From: Bacteroidota bacterium
Lineage (GTDB): Bacteria > Bacteroidota > Bacteroidia > Bacteroidales > Lentimicrobiaceae
Assembly (NCBI GenBank): GCA_009773515.1
Contig: WSXX01000018.1
Location: 1 to 64,000 of the forward strand
Reading direction: 5' to 3'
DNA: 64,000 nt
In this document: one piece after another, positions 39,161 through 49,345 of the stretch
How the letters are laid out: the number at the start of each line of letters is the position of its first letter
How positions within the stretch are numbered: position 1 is the first letter of the stretch
Made by a program: the position numbers and the translations under genes
The notes under the pieces: model-generated
The model's database searches: none
What the model was told of the DNA's origin: nothing
The model's input: the letters and a program-made list of their open reading frames with translations, nothing else

Positions 39161-39599
39161 CCGGCAACTTGCCTTTTGGCGTTTCAAAGGCCAGAAAGTA
39201 GTATTTACAAATGGCTGTTTTGACATTATTCATCTCGGACATATAGATTATCTGGCTGAAGCTGCAGGGCTGGGCAATATTCTGGTCATTGGCCTGAATA
39301 CTGATAATTCAACACGCAGACTGAAAGGTCCCACCCGGCCAATCAACGACGAAAATTCACGAGCCATGATTCTGGCATCATTAAGTTTTGTGGATGCCGT
39401 GGTTCTTTTTGATGAAGAAACACCTTACAATCTTATTAAAACTGTGCAACCCGATATTCTTGTAAAAGGTGCAGATTACAAACCTGAAGACATTGTGGGT
39501 TACGATATAGTTATGGCCAAAGGAGGCAAAGTGGAAACTCTTGAGTACCTTAAAGGATACTCAACCAGCCTGATTGAAAAAAAGATTAAAGAAGGATAG
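39108..39599 (+). CDS. D-glycero-beta-D-manno-heptose 1-phosphate adenylyltransferase-like nucleotidyltransferase
   Basis: VVFTNGCFDIIHLGHIDYLAEAAGLG..VIGLNTDNSTRRLKGPTRPINDE; start at MTKKEAIQ overlaps the previous ORF. Confidence 0.9.
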   Translation: MTKKEAIQRKILKQPELDRQLAFWRFKGQKVVFTNGCFDIIHLGHIDYLAEAAGLGNILVIGLNTDNSTRRLKGPTRPINDENSRAMILASLSFVDAVVLFDEETPYNLIKTVQPDILVKGADYKPEDIVGYDIVMAKGGKVETLEYLKGYSTSLIEKKIKEG

Positions 39600-39721
39600 T
39601 TTAGTCCTCAAAATTATTTTTACTTTAAAAAAAACTTCAGGAATACCCGTTATATCTAAAAGTATCAGAAAAAACAATCAGTTTCAGCTGTCGCGGAAAT
39701 TCAAAACAAGAACACCAACCC

Positions 39722-41086
39722 ATGGCCAAAACCAAAACAGCATTTTTCTGCCGCAACTGCGGTGTACAATCGCCAAAATGGATTGGAAAATGTCCATCAT
39801 GCGGCGAATGGAATACTTATGTTGAAGAAGTAATTCAACGCGAAGAACCCGGAGTTGCTCCGGGAATGGCCATCAGAAGAAATGCCATACCTACATTAAT
39901 CACCGATATAGAACTCAGCACCGAAAACCGTATCGACACTCAAAATCAGGAACTTAACCGTGTACTTGGCGGCGGACTGGTACCAGGCTCGGTGGTGCTT
40001 GTCGGGGGAGAACCTGGCATCGGGAAATCAACACTGATGCTACAGGTAGCGCTTACCATAAAAAACTTAAAAGTGCTTTATGTTTCGGGAGAAGAAAGCG
40101 AGCAGCAGATCAGAATGCGCGCCGAAAGGTTGGGTATGGGCCGGAATGAGTGCTACATTCTGACCGAAACCTCTACCCGCGAAATTCTTGGACATATTGC
40201 AAAGCTTACTCCCGGAATCATCATCATCGATTCCATTCAAACGCTTACCAGCGACAATATTGATGCTTCAGCCGGAAGCATTTCGCAGATCAGGGAAACA
40301 GCTTCAGAAATGCAACGTTTTGCCAAAACCGTGAATGTGCCCGTTTTTCTGATTGGTCACATCACCAAAGAAGGTACACTTGCAGGTCCGAAATTGTTGG
40401 AACACATGGTTGATACAGTTCTTCAGTTTGAAGGTGACCGCAATTACGGATACCGGATTTTACGTTCTGTCAAAAACCGTTTCGGAAGCACATCAGAACT
40501 GGGGATTTATGAAATGCAGAGCTCCGGATTGCGCGAAGTCTCCAATCCTTCAGAAATACTGATTACCCAGCACGAAGAACCGGTTAGCGGAACCGCAGTA
40601 GCCGCAACCATCGAAGGACTGCGCCCCATGCTTATCGAAACTCAGGCGCTGGTCAGTTCTGCCGCTTATGGAACACCTCAGCGGTCATGCACCGGATTTG
40701 ATACCCGCCGGCTGAATATGTTGCTGGCCGTGCTGGAAAAACGCAGCGGTTTCAAACTTGGCGTAAAAGATGTATTTCTGAATATAGCCGGAGGACTCAG
40801 GGTTGATGACCCCGCTACAGATCTGGCCGTAGTCAGCTCGGTGCTTTCGTCAAACATTGATATTCCGATCAACTCAAAAACCTGTTTTGCCGGAGAAGTA
40901 GGGCTTTCAGGTGAAATAAGACCGGTAACACGGGCCGAACAAAGGGTTACAGAAGCCGAAAAGCTGGGTTTTGAATCCATTGTTATTTCAAAACTTAACT
41001 TTAAAGCTGCCAAAAGCGCAGCAAAAACAATAAAAGTTATTCCGGTAAGCAAAATAGAAGATGTGTTCCGGCATTTGTTCGGGTAG
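39722..41086 (+). CDS. radA: DNA repair protein RadA
   Basis: Zinc finger CRNCGVQSPKWIGKCPSCGEWNTY; Walker A GGEPGIGKST; KNRFGSTSELGIYEM. Confidence 0.97.
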   Translation: MAKTKTAFFCRNCGVQSPKWIGKCPSCGEWNTYVEEVIQREEPGVAPGMAIRRNAIPTLITDIELSTENRIDTQNQELNRVLGGGLVPGSVVLVGGEPGIGKSTLMLQVALTIKNLKVLYVSGEESEQQIRMRAERLGMGRNECYILTETSTREILGHIAKLTPGIIIIDSIQTLTSDNIDASAGSISQIRETASEMQRFAKTVNVPVFLIGHITKEGTLAGPKLLEHMVDTVLQFEGDRNYGYRILRSVKNRFGSTSELGIYEMQSSGLREVSNPSEILITQHEEPVSGTAVAATIEGLRPMLIETQALVSSAAYGTPQRSCTGFDTRRLNMLLAVLEKRSGFKLGVKDVFLNIAGGLRVDDPATDLAVVSSVLSSNIDIPINSKTCFAGEVGLSGEIRPVTRAEQRVTEAEKLGFESIVISKLNFKAAKSAAKTIKVIPVSKIEDVFRHLFG

Positions 41087-41198
41087 TCTTCATGGAATCA
41101 AAAAATAAGTACCAGTATTATTGGAAATTGATGAAATAGTCTTTTTACTTTCGTTTCAGAATTATTTAACTGCCATTCAGAATTAAAAACCAGTTGTC

Positions 41199-41831
41199 AT
41201 GCGCATCTTTAAAAAAGTATTACTGATTCTGTTGTTCGCAAATATTCTGAGAATCATCCCCGGTTGCTGCAAATGTGATGAGGATTTGGGTTACATGAGT
41301 TTTAACCGGATGGATATTAAAAATATAGACAATTCAGGAGAATGGGCAATGACAAGCTTTCGCGATACCATGCCAGCCGCAGCGGTCGCTTTTGAAATTG
41401 CGTTGTTCGACTCTTTAGGATATTACTATTATTCTTCCATCCCGGAACTGAAAAGCATTGGGATCAACACTGCAATGGCAATGAAGTGCGACTGCGCTTT
41501 CCCACTTCAGGCGAATTACCATCTCACCAGTATAAAAATCAGCACTATTTATTCCCTTTCCGGAGAAATTGAAGCCGGAGCAGATGTTACCAGCTTATTT
41601 GTTGGCCGTTCATCGGGAAACTCTTCATCCGGAAACAGTGTTTATCAGTCATTGCCGTCCATTATCAGGCAAACCGAAGGCAAAATTTATTACGACGGAG
41701 GTGTAGAATCGTTCCATATTTTTCTTCAGCCGGAGGTGGAAAATACAAGTGCACGTTTTGTGATCGACATTACCCTTTCTGACAACAGCATCTTCAGCGA
41801 TACCACAAACCTTATCCAAATTCTGCGATGA
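41199..41831 (+). CDS. Hypothetical exported protein, Cys-rich near N-terminus
   Basis: Signal peptide then PGCCKCDEDLGYMSFNRMDIKNID; no confident family. Confidence 0.5.
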   Translation: MRIFKKVLLILLFANILRIIPGCCKCDEDLGYMSFNRMDIKNIDNSGEWAMTSFRDTMPAAAVAFEIALFDSLGYYYYSSIPELKSIGINTAMAMKCDCAFPLQANYHLTSIKISTIYSLSGEIEAGADVTSLFVGRSSGNSSSGNSVYQSLPSIIRQTEGKIYYDGGVESFHIFLQPEVENTSARFVIDITLSDNSIFSDTTNLIQILR

Positions 41832-42721
41832 GAACTGCAAAATATCTGCTTATCTATACAGCCTGTTTATTATTGTTGTTTGCTACTAGCCTAGAAAAGG
41901 CTTCTGCACAGGCAAAACCGCAAAAAGAGGAGCTCAGACTTGATATTCAGTTTGGTGGCCGGTTTATTCAACGTCCTGATCAGTCACCAGGTTCTGATAT
42001 TGACTTTATGAACTATCTGCGCGATGACTTTGGCAAAAATTCATATGGTGTGCTTGGCTTTGGGTTTATGCTTGCCCCGAATGACAGATGGTCATTCTAC
42101 ACCGGATTCAGTATGCTGAGCGATATGCTGCCCAATCATATGCGTGTGACCGTTAAGCACAAAGTTGACAGCCTGAACCGGAATTGGAACTGGGGCATTG
42201 GTTCAAGCCTTTACTCTTATCCGCAATATCTCAACCAATTCAATCAATTTCACATTCAATCCGACACAGGTATAATTGCCGACCTGAATTCAAACTACCG
42301 TCAAAGAACTCTATTTGACATCGGATTCAGCGTAATGCCATGGTTTTCTTACAGTTATAAACGTTTTCAGGCAACCTTGAGCACAGGTTTTGGTATCAAT
42401 TTTTTTGTTCCGTTTAACGAACAGATTGCGCAGAAAAAACCAAACTCAAATTATCGCCGCGAAATAAAATATGAAACCATTGCATCACCTGCACTTACCT
42501 CACATTCAGAAGCTGAAGTCACATACAATCTGCTCTTTAATAAGCATGTTTCACTTGGCCTGATTGCAAAAGCAGAGTTTCTGATGGCGCGGCGAACCAT
42601 TCCTTACACAAGAACAATTTTGACCTGGACTGACGATAATCCTTTGATTGAAACAGTGAAACCCAAAAAGAAAATTTACACCAAAACCGACTTTAGTGCT
42701 GGTCTGTTCCTGAAGTTCTGA
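41828..42721 (+). CDS. Hypothetical outer-membrane beta-barrel-like protein
   Basis: Signal peptide, alternating strands, C-terminal aromatic (..AGLFLKF); overlaps upstream CDS by 4 nt. Confidence 0.5.
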   Translation: MRTAKYLLIYTACLLLLFATSLEKASAQAKPQKEELRLDIQFGGRFIQRPDQSPGSDIDFMNYLRDDFGKNSYGVLGFGFMLAPNDRWSFYTGFSMLSDMLPNHMRVTVKHKVDSLNRNWNWGIGSSLYSYPQYLNQFNQFHIQSDTGIIADLNSNYRQRTLFDIGFSVMPWFSYSYKRFQATLSTGFGINFFVPFNEQIAQKKPNSNYRREIKYETIASPALTSHSEAEVTYNLLFNKHVSLGLIAKAEFLMARRTIPYTRTILTWTDDNPLIETVKPKKKIYTKTDFSAGLFLKF

Positions 42722-42744
42722 CCAAAAAAATGGTCGCAATGTTG

Positions 42745-42752
42745 TACCTTTG
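42745..42752 (+). promoter_or_regulatory. Putative -7 element TACCTTTG
   Basis: TAnnTTTG about 37 nt upstream of the ATG at 42790. Confidence 0.4.
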
Positions 42753-42789
42753 TCAGGAAAATACAACTCTTTAATACCCAATTCATCAA

Positions 42790-43623
42790 ATGGCCACTCC
42801 TGGAAAATACAATACTTTAAGCATAATCAAAATCGTTGATTTCGGCGTTTATCTTGATGGAGGCGACCTCGGCGAGATTTTACTGCCAATGAAATGGGTG
42901 CCGGAAGGTTGCAAACCCGACGACGAAATTGAAGTTTTTCTTTATTTCGACTCGGAAGACAGACTGATCGCCACAACCATGAAACCCGTTGCAGTGGTTG
43001 GCGAATTTGCATTGCTTACTGCAAAAGCAGTAAACGAAATCGGTGCATTCCTCGATTGGGGTCTTGAAAAAGATCTTCTTGTCCCCTACAGGGAACAAAA
43101 TGCTAAAATGGTTGAGGGAAGATCATACCTCGTATATATTTATTCTGATCCTCAGGGAGGCCGTATTGCTGCTTCAGCGCGACTGGAGCGATTCATCAAT
43201 CTTGAGCCTGCCGATTACAAACCTCTGCAGGAAGTTGAATTGTTGCTGTGGCGCACAACCGACATTGGGTATATGGCCATTATCAACAACAAGCATGAAG
43301 GAATGTTATACGCCAGTGATGTGTTTGAAGATCTTGAGCGCGGTCAGAGGGTAAAAGGTTATGTTACAAAAGTACGTGAAGACGGTAAAATAGACCTCAC
43401 CCTGACAAAACCCGGATACGATAAGATAGATGAAATGGCCGAACGGATTCTGGAATTGCTCAGAGACAATAAAGGCTATATGGATCTCAACGATAAAAGC
43501 CCGGCCGAAGAAATTTACCTGATGTGTGGCATGAGTAAAAAGAATTTCAAGAAATCAATCGGAGCGCTTTATAAACAAAAGCTGATTGATATTGAGGAAG
43601 GTGGGATCAGGCTGGTGAAGTAG
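42790..43623 (+). CDS. S1-like RNA-binding protein (CvfB family)
   Basis: KIVDFGVYLDGGDLGEILLPMKWVPEG; EIGAFLDWGLEKDLLVPYREQ; C-terminal winged-helix-like region. Confidence 0.9.
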   Translation: MATPGKYNTLSIIKIVDFGVYLDGGDLGEILLPMKWVPEGCKPDDEIEVFLYFDSEDRLIATTMKPVAVVGEFALLTAKAVNEIGAFLDWGLEKDLLVPYREQNAKMVEGRSYLVYIYSDPQGGRIAASARLERFINLEPADYKPLQEVELLLWRTTDIGYMAIINNKHEGMLYASDVFEDLERGQRVKGYVTKVREDGKIDLTLTKPGYDKIDEMAERILELLRDNKGYMDLNDKSPAEEIYLMCGMSKKNFKKSIGALYKQKLIDIEEGGIRLVK

Positions 43624-43647
43624 ATTCTCCTTATTCTTTCGAAATCA

Positions 43648-43891
43648 GAGGTCAGAGGTCAGAGGTCGGAGGGCGGAGGGCTGAGGTCAGATGAAATAAA
43701 AAATCAAAATCTGAAGTCGGTAGTCAGAGATCAGAGGTCAGAGGTCGGAAGTTGAGAAATTGTAATCTGAAATCGAAAGTCGGAAGTCAGAGGTCAGATG
43801 AAATCCGAAATCCGAAATCCACATTCCGAAATCAAAAATCCTAACCGAAGCGGAGCTCACCGAAGGTAAATCAAAAATCCAAAATCCAAAA
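43648..43891. repeat. Heptanucleotide-periodic low-complexity tract
   Basis: 43648-43696 phases exactly at 7 nt (GAGGTCA GAGGTCA GAGGTCG GAGGGCG GAGGGCT GAGGTCA GATGAAA); later GAAATCC x3 and AAAATCC units. Confidence 0.85.
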
Positions 43892-44896
43892 TTATAAAGA
43901 AGCTTGCCTGAAAGTTACAAGCTTTCCAGCTTCTTCATCCCACAAACGCAGACTTAAGGTTTTGAAACTGCTGCGGAAAGTAACAGGCTCAACTTTTTGA
44001 AAAGCTTCATTTTCGCGGTGACATTTTTCAAGCTTGTAATTCGGAATTTTTGAACTCAGGTGGTGAATATGGTGAAATCCGATATTACCGGAGAACCATT
44101 GCAAAACTCTGGGCAGTTTGAAGTAGGAAGCTCCGTTGATCGCAACAGTACTGTAATCCCACTCTTCATCACGATACCAATGCACATCAGGAAACTGATG
44201 CTGAACATAGAAAAGGAACACCCCGGCTGTTGCGGCAATGTACATTACAGGCAACTGAATCATAAGATAAGCTTTAAAGCCGATCAAATAGCTGATTCCA
44301 AAAGCCAGTGCGGCAAGTCCAAGGTTTGTAACATACACACTGATCCGCTCTTTCCAGCTAAATTCTTTCCGGGTGAAACGGTTGGTCACTAAAAAGATCA
44401 AACCTGCACCAATTCCAAACATCACAAAAGGATTACGATAAATCCGGTAAAAGCGCTGTTTACCGGGCGAAAGATTTTTATATTCCTCAACAGTTAGTGT
44501 CCACACATCCCCTACTCCGCGTTTATCAAGGTTGCCCGCAGTCCGGTGATGGATCAGATGGGCATGATGCCAGCGGTAATATGGTGTAAATGTGAGAATT
44601 CCCAGGATAATTCCAATGGTATCGTTGGCTGCTTTCGATTTAAAGAATGCACCATGACCACAATCGTGGAATATAATAAACAGTCTTACAGTAAAACCGG
44701 CAGCCAGAATTGCAAGCGGCAATACAAGCCAGTATGAAACAGTAATCAGATGGGCCATTGCTATCCATAAAAGCACATAAGGAATCAAAGTATTGAGAAG
44801 TTGCCAGATGCTGCTTTGAGCTGAAGGAACTTTATATGCGGTAATCAGTTTAAGATAAGACTTATCTGATCCCGGAGTTGATGATTTCGGAGACAT
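43892..44896 (-). CDS. Membrane fatty acid desaturase
   Basis: Histidine boxes HDCGHG, HAHLIHHRTAG, HHIHHLSS; ~4 TM helices. Confidence 0.92.
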   Translation of the reverse strand: MSPKSSTPGSDKSYLKLITAYKVPSAQSSIWQLLNTLIPYVLLWIAMAHLITVSYWLVLPLAILAAGFTVRLFIIFHDCGHGAFFKSKAANDTIGIILGILTFTPYYRWHHAHLIHHRTAGNLDKRGVGDVWTLTVEEYKNLSPGKQRFYRIYRNPFVMFGIGAGLIFLVTNRFTRKEFSWKERISVYVTNLGLAALAFGISYLIGFKAYLMIQLPVMYIAATAGVFLFYVQHQFPDVHWYRDEEWDYSTVAINGASYFKLPRVLQWFSGNIGFHHIHHLSSKIPNYKLEKCHRENEAFQKVEPVTFRSSFKTLSLRLWDEEAGKLVTFRQASL

Positions 44897-45115
44897 CTTT
44901 TTTTTACAAAGATAATATTTTTTGAGGCTGTTAGTCAGATTCGGAATCCTATTGCCGGAGAACAGCTTCAATTTTCAGCAGTTCTATCCTTCAATACGAA
45001 AGATCAAAACCTGCAATTAAATCACTTATATCATTTACATTCAATGACTTAACATCACAATATGTCACCGGATTTCCTGCCTGATCCTTTCCCCAGATTA
45101 GTAAGAAAAATTTCC

Positions 45116-45123
45116 TACCTTTG
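45116..45123 (+). promoter_or_regulatory. Putative -7 element TACCTTTG with long leader to the DEAD-box gene
   Basis: TAnnTTTG about 316 nt upstream of the ATG at 45439. Confidence 0.35.
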
Positions 45124-45319
45124 CCGCCGCATATTGAACTGATATTTATCGGATTAAGAGAACTTTAAAGGCCCTTTTCAGCCGGGATGAAATCACTGCT
45201 TCCAGCCTTGAATTTTACGGTTTATCTGCCTTGATCATTCGGGTTAATTCCTCAACTGACTGAGCGAAATTGAGTCCCGATAGCAACCGGGATCGGATTG
45301 TTTCCTAGTCAATAAGTTT

Positions 45320-45370
45320 GATTTCCATGCTCTGTTAATAAAACACTGGAAATCAGAATGGCTTTTTTTT
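45320..45370 (+). terminator. Terminator-like hairpin in the DEAD-box gene leader
   Basis: GATTTCCA (45320-45327) / TGGAAATC (45347-45354) with inner TGTT/AACA pairing, T8 at 45363-45370. Confidence 0.5.
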
Positions 45371-45438
45371 GGCAATAATTCATGTCAGAAAAGAAGCAGA
45401 AAATCAGGAATATGCAATCATTTTAACAAACAAGTATT

Positions 45439-46788
45439 ATGAATTCTTTTGAAAACTTCAGGCTGTCGAAACAGTTGCTCAATGCAATTGATGAACTTGG
45501 ATTCGACACGCCAACGCCCATACAAACTGAGTCTTTTCCGGTTATCCTTTCGGGGAAGGATATGGTCGGTATTGCGCAAACGGGAACCGGAAAAACACTG
45601 GCATACATGCTTCCCATACTGCATGACCTTAAGTTTTCGAAGCAAAACAATCCACGTATTCTGGTTCTGGTTCCGACCCGCGAATTGGTAATTCAGGTGG
45701 TTGATCAGTTTAAAAACATTTCTACCTACCTGAATGTCAGGGTGCTGGGCGTTTACGGAGGGGTAAATATCAATACTCAAAAAATGGCTGCTGCGCAGGG
45801 CACCGATATTCTGGTGGCTACCCCCGGAAGACTTTATGATCTGGCACTCAGTGGATCAGTTCAATTGAAGGGAATCAGCAAACTGGTAATTGACGAAGTG
45901 GATGTAATGCTTGACCTTGGCTTTCGCTTTCAGCTGAAAAATATTTTTGAACTGATGCCTGATCGCCGGCAAAACATTATGTTTTCGGCTACCATGACCG
46001 AAGAAGTTGATGACCTGATTGAAGACTTTTTTATTGCACCTGCCAAAATTTCAATTGCTGTTAGCGGAACTCCCTTAAACAATATAGACCAGCAATGTTA
46101 CCCGGTAAAAAATTTCAATACAAAAGTCAATCTGCTGAACCATCTGGTAAGCAACTGGCAGGAATACAGGAAAGTATTGGTTTTTGTGTCCAATAAAAAA
46201 AGAGCTGACCGGTTATTTGAAACCATGGAAGCCGAACTTGGAAAACAGGTTGGAATAATTCATTCCGACAAAACTCAAAGCCATAGGATCAAAGCCATCA
46301 GCCTTTTCGACAAAGGATCAAACCGGATACTGATCACCACCGATGTTATGGCCCGCGGTCTGGACCTGGATATGATTACGCATGTAATAAACTTCGACAC
46401 ACCTGATTACCCCGAAAACTACATGCACCGCATCGGGCGAACCGGCAGAGCAACACAGTTGGGCAAGTCAATCCTTTTCTATACGGAACAGGAAGCCGAA
46501 GCGAAAGCCAGAATTGAAGCTTTGATGTCTTACACAATTCCTCAAATGGAGTTTCCTGAAGAAGTCGCTGTTTCAACCGAACTTATACCTGAAGAACGCC
46601 CGAAAATGGCTGAGGTCAGGCAATCATTCAGTATCGACAAATCCGCAGGAGCTGCTTTTCACGAAAAGGCAGAGAAAAATACCAAAACCAATGAGGGCGG
46701 GAAATATCGCAGAGAATTGGCAAAGAAATATAAAAAACCCATCTCCAGAGGCGATAAAAATTACAACAAGCATTTCAAGAAAAAGTAG
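45439..46788 (+). CDS. DEAD-box RNA helicase
   Basis: Q motif PTPIQTESFPVILSGKD; AQTGTGKT; VIDEVDVML (DEVD variant); FSATMTEE; HRIGRTGRA. Confidence 0.96.
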   Translation: MNSFENFRLSKQLLNAIDELGFDTPTPIQTESFPVILSGKDMVGIAQTGTGKTLAYMLPILHDLKFSKQNNPRILVLVPTRELVIQVVDQFKNISTYLNVRVLGVYGGVNINTQKMAAAQGTDILVATPGRLYDLALSGSVQLKGISKLVIDEVDVMLDLGFRFQLKNIFELMPDRRQNIMFSATMTEEVDDLIEDFFIAPAKISIAVSGTPLNNIDQQCYPVKNFNTKVNLLNHLVSNWQEYRKVLVFVSNKKRADRLFETMEAELGKQVGIIHSDKTQSHRIKAISLFDKGSNRILITTDVMARGLDLDMITHVINFDTPDYPENYMHRIGRTGRATQLGKSILFYTEQEAEAKARIEALMSYTIPQMEFPEEVAVSTELIPEERPKMAEVRQSFSIDKSAGAAFHEKAEKNTKTNEGGKYRRELAKKYKKPISRGDKNYNKHFKKK

Positions 46789-47018
46789 TTGATGGAATAA
46801 TTCATAATCCATTGCCTGTCTGCCCGGCAAGCTCACCGCACCTTCTGGTGTAAAATACATTAGTTTCACACCTTATCCCGACTCATCAGGTGAGGTCCGC
46901 TTAGATGTAACTGAGTTTCAGCGAGAATACAAGAAAAGTTTCATTTATAGTTAAAGAACTGTATTAAATTATCACAATTTTATTTCGGTATTTGAGAACT
47001 TATTTACTTGTATATTGT

Positions 47019-47026
47019 TATATTTG
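47019..47026 (+). promoter_or_regulatory. Putative -7 element TATATTTG for nirK
   Basis: TAnnTTTG about 22 nt upstream of the selected ATG at 47048. Confidence 0.4.
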
Positions 47027-47047
47027 CATTCACCAAAACAGGAAAAT

Positions 47048-48502
47048 ATGAAACTTCTAAATACAACCCCCATTTATGTAGCATTGATTTTTGCTGGTTT
47101 GGGCTTTGTGCTTAACAGTTGCCAAGAGTCCGGGAAAAACACAAATATAAATCATATTGGCAGAGAATATAACCTGCTTGAGATAAAAGGAGAAGAAAAA
47201 GCTGTGCTTACTGCACCACCGATAGTACCTCCACCAATAACCAGAGATTATGCCACCAAAGTTATTGTTGATCTTGAAGTAATTGAACTTGAAATGGAAA
47301 TTGCCGATGGAGTTAACTATGTTTTCTGGACATTTGGAGGCACCGTACCAGGTTCGTTTATCCGCATCAGAGAGGGTGATTATGTTGAATTTCACCTGAA
47401 AAACCATCCCGATAACAAATTACCGCACAATATAGACCTTCATGCTGTTACCGGACAAGGCGGTGGTGCTGAAGCAACCTATGTAGCTCCAGGCTATGAG
47501 GCAACTTTCAATTTTACAGCCATCAACCCCGGTTTGTTCGTCTATCATTGTGCAACTGCGCCTGTGGGGATGCATATCGCCAATGGCATGTACGGATTGA
47601 TTCTTGTTGAACCCAAAGAAGGTCTCCCAAAGGTAGATAAGGAGTTCTATGTGATGCAGGGTGATTTTTACACTGAAGGAAATTATGGCGAGTCTGGATT
47701 ACAGGCTTTCGATATGAATAAAGCCATAAAGGAGCAACCAGATTATGTGTTATTTAATGGCAGGGTAGGATCACTTACGGGAGACAATACACTAAAAGCA
47801 AGTGCCGGCGAAACAGTCAGGTTGTTTGTTGGAAATGGCGGGCCGAATCTGGTTTCGAGTTTTCACGTAATCGGCGAGGTTTTCGACAATGTGTATATGG
47901 AAGGTGGTTCGTTGAAAAACCACGATGTTCAGACAACGTTGGTTCCTGCCGGAGGATCAGCCATTACAGAATTTAAGGTTGAAGTTCCGGGAGACTTTAT
48001 TCTTGTTGATCACTCCATATTCAGGGCATTTAACAAAGGTGCCCTTGGGATTCTGGCTGTTGAGGGCGAAGAAAATGAGCTTATTTATTCAGGCAAAAGT
48101 GAGCCGGGTATCTATCAGCCATCAGCGGAAGCGGGAATTATCCGCAAGAATGCGATGGAAGCAGCAACATTAACCGAAGATCAATTGCTTGCGCTGGGCG
48201 AAAAGCTATATCAGACAAACTGTGCTGCCTGCCACCTTTCCGATGGCAAAGGGGTAGCAGGAATTTTTCCTCCGGTTGCAAATTCAGATTACTTTGCCGG
48301 TGAAATCAGCAAAACCATACATCCTGTCGTGAATGGGCTTTCTGGAGAGATAACAGTGAATGGGAATAAATATAACAGTGTGATGCCAAAACAAGCTTTA
48401 ACCGATGCAGAAACTGCGGCAGTTCTCACTTACATTTACCAAACCATGAACAACCAGAAAACCCGAATTACAGCGGACGATGTGAAAAAAGTACGACAAT
48501 AA
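47048..48502 (+). CDS. nirK: Copper-containing nitrite reductase with C-terminal cytochrome c domain, predicted lipoprotein
   Basis: Two cupredoxin domains; Cu-ligand motifs [33 protein letters not shown]-terminal heme motif CAACH; lipobox-like LNSC. Confidence 0.92.
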   Translation: MKLLNTTPIYVALIFAGLGFVLNSCQESGKNTNINHIGREYNLLEIKGEEKAVLTAPPIVPPPITRDYATKVIVDLEVIELEMEIADGVNYVFWTFGGTVPGSFIRIREGDYVEFHLKNHPDNKLPHNIDLHAVTGQGGGAEATYVAPGYEATFNFTAINPGLFVYHCATAPVGMHIANGMYGLILVEPKEGLPKVDKEFYVMQGDFYTEGNYGESGLQAFDMNKAIKEQPDYVLFNGRVGSLTGDNTLKASAGETVRLFVGNGGPNLVSSFHVIGEVFDNVYMEGGSLKNHDVQTTLVPAGGSAITEFKVEVPGDFILVDHSIFRAFNKGALGILAVEGEENELIYSGKSEPGIYQPSAEAGIIRKNAMEAATLTEDQLLALGEKLYQTNCAACHLSDGKGVAGIFPPVANSDYFAGEISKTIHPVVNGLSGEITVNGNKYNSVMPKQALTDAETAAVLTYIYQTMNNQKTRITADDVKKVRQ

Positions 48503-49323
48503 TGAATGCTTTAAAAACCGGAATCATAGCATCAGGCCTCATATTTTTGTGTTTCAGGCTTTCAGCTCAGGCAGACATTCCTGTGAAAGGAAAAATGGCT
48601 TTCATCCCCGCAGGAAAATATATTCCCATGTATTCAAGCGAAAATGAGACAGTGCCGGTGAATGCGTTCTACATTGATCGGTTTCCGGTTACAAACAGTG
48701 ATTTCCGCAGATTCACTGACCAATATCCTGAATGGGAAAAAGAAAATGTGAAGAAGCTGTTTGCTGATCAGGGTTATCTGAAGCATTGGACAGGAAATCC
48801 GCAATTTGAATTATCTCTGGCGCAAAGCCCGGTGGTTAATGTATCGTGGTTTGCTGCACAAAAATATTGCGAATGCCAGGGTAAGCGTTTGCCTACAATT
48901 GCAGAGTGGGAGATGGTAGCAGAAGCCGGGCTCACGCGACCCGACGGCCAGAATGAAGCCGGTTTCAATCGTATGATTCTTGATCTGGCATCAAAACCCA
49001 ACCCAACCAAACTTCCGGCTGTTGGCACAACCCAGCAGAATTATTACGGAGTATGGGATATGCACGGATTGGTGTGGGAATGGACCTATGATTTCAACAG
49101 TGCATTAACAACAGGTGAATCGCGTGGGAATGCAACTTCTGACAATACGCTATTTTGCGGCGGAGGGTCATTGCTGGCTAAAGATGTAAACAATTATGCT
49201 GCATTTCTGAGGTTTGCCTTAAGGTCGAGCCTGAAGGCAAAATACACTGTACCCAATGTAGGGTTCAGGTGTGTGAAAGATGCTGAAAACCCTGATAAAA
49301 AAACCTCATCGAAATCAGAATGA
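48502..49323 (+). CDS. nirV: SUMF1/FGE-like protein, NirV-like
   Basis: PVNAFYIDRFPVTNSDFRRFTDQYPEW; VVNVSWFAAQKYCECQGKRLPTIAEWEMVAEAG; VWEWTYDF; starts at nirK stop. Confidence 0.75.
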   Translation: MNALKTGIIASGLIFLCFRLSAQADIPVKGKMAFIPAGKYIPMYSSENETVPVNAFYIDRFPVTNSDFRRFTDQYPEWEKENVKKLFADQGYLKHWTGNPQFELSLAQSPVVNVSWFAAQKYCECQGKRLPTIAEWEMVAEAGLTRPDGQNEAGFNRMILDLASKPNPTKLPAVGTTQQNYYGVWDMHGLVWEWTYDFNSALTTGESRGNATSDNTLFCGGGSLLAKDVNNYAAFLRFALRSSLKAKYTVPNVGFRCVKDAENPDKKTSSKSE

Positions 49324-49345
49324 ATTAAATCAAATGTTTTAAAAA

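Noticed and set aside
43648-43891. CRISPR array
   Set aside because: Repeats are 7-nt, contiguous and degenerate, with no spacer-length unique sequence and no cas genes nearby.
46789-46935. Possible degenerate palindromic repeat (TTGCCTGTCTGCCCGGCAAGC; GGTGTAAAATACATTAGTTTCACACC) downstream of the DEAD-box gene
   Set aside because: Symmetry is short and imperfect and no second copy was seen in the window.
48502-49323. Sulfatase-activating formylglycine-generating enzyme
   Set aside because: Catalytic cysteine pair not seen and no sulfatase nearby; NirV-like assignment fits the context better.
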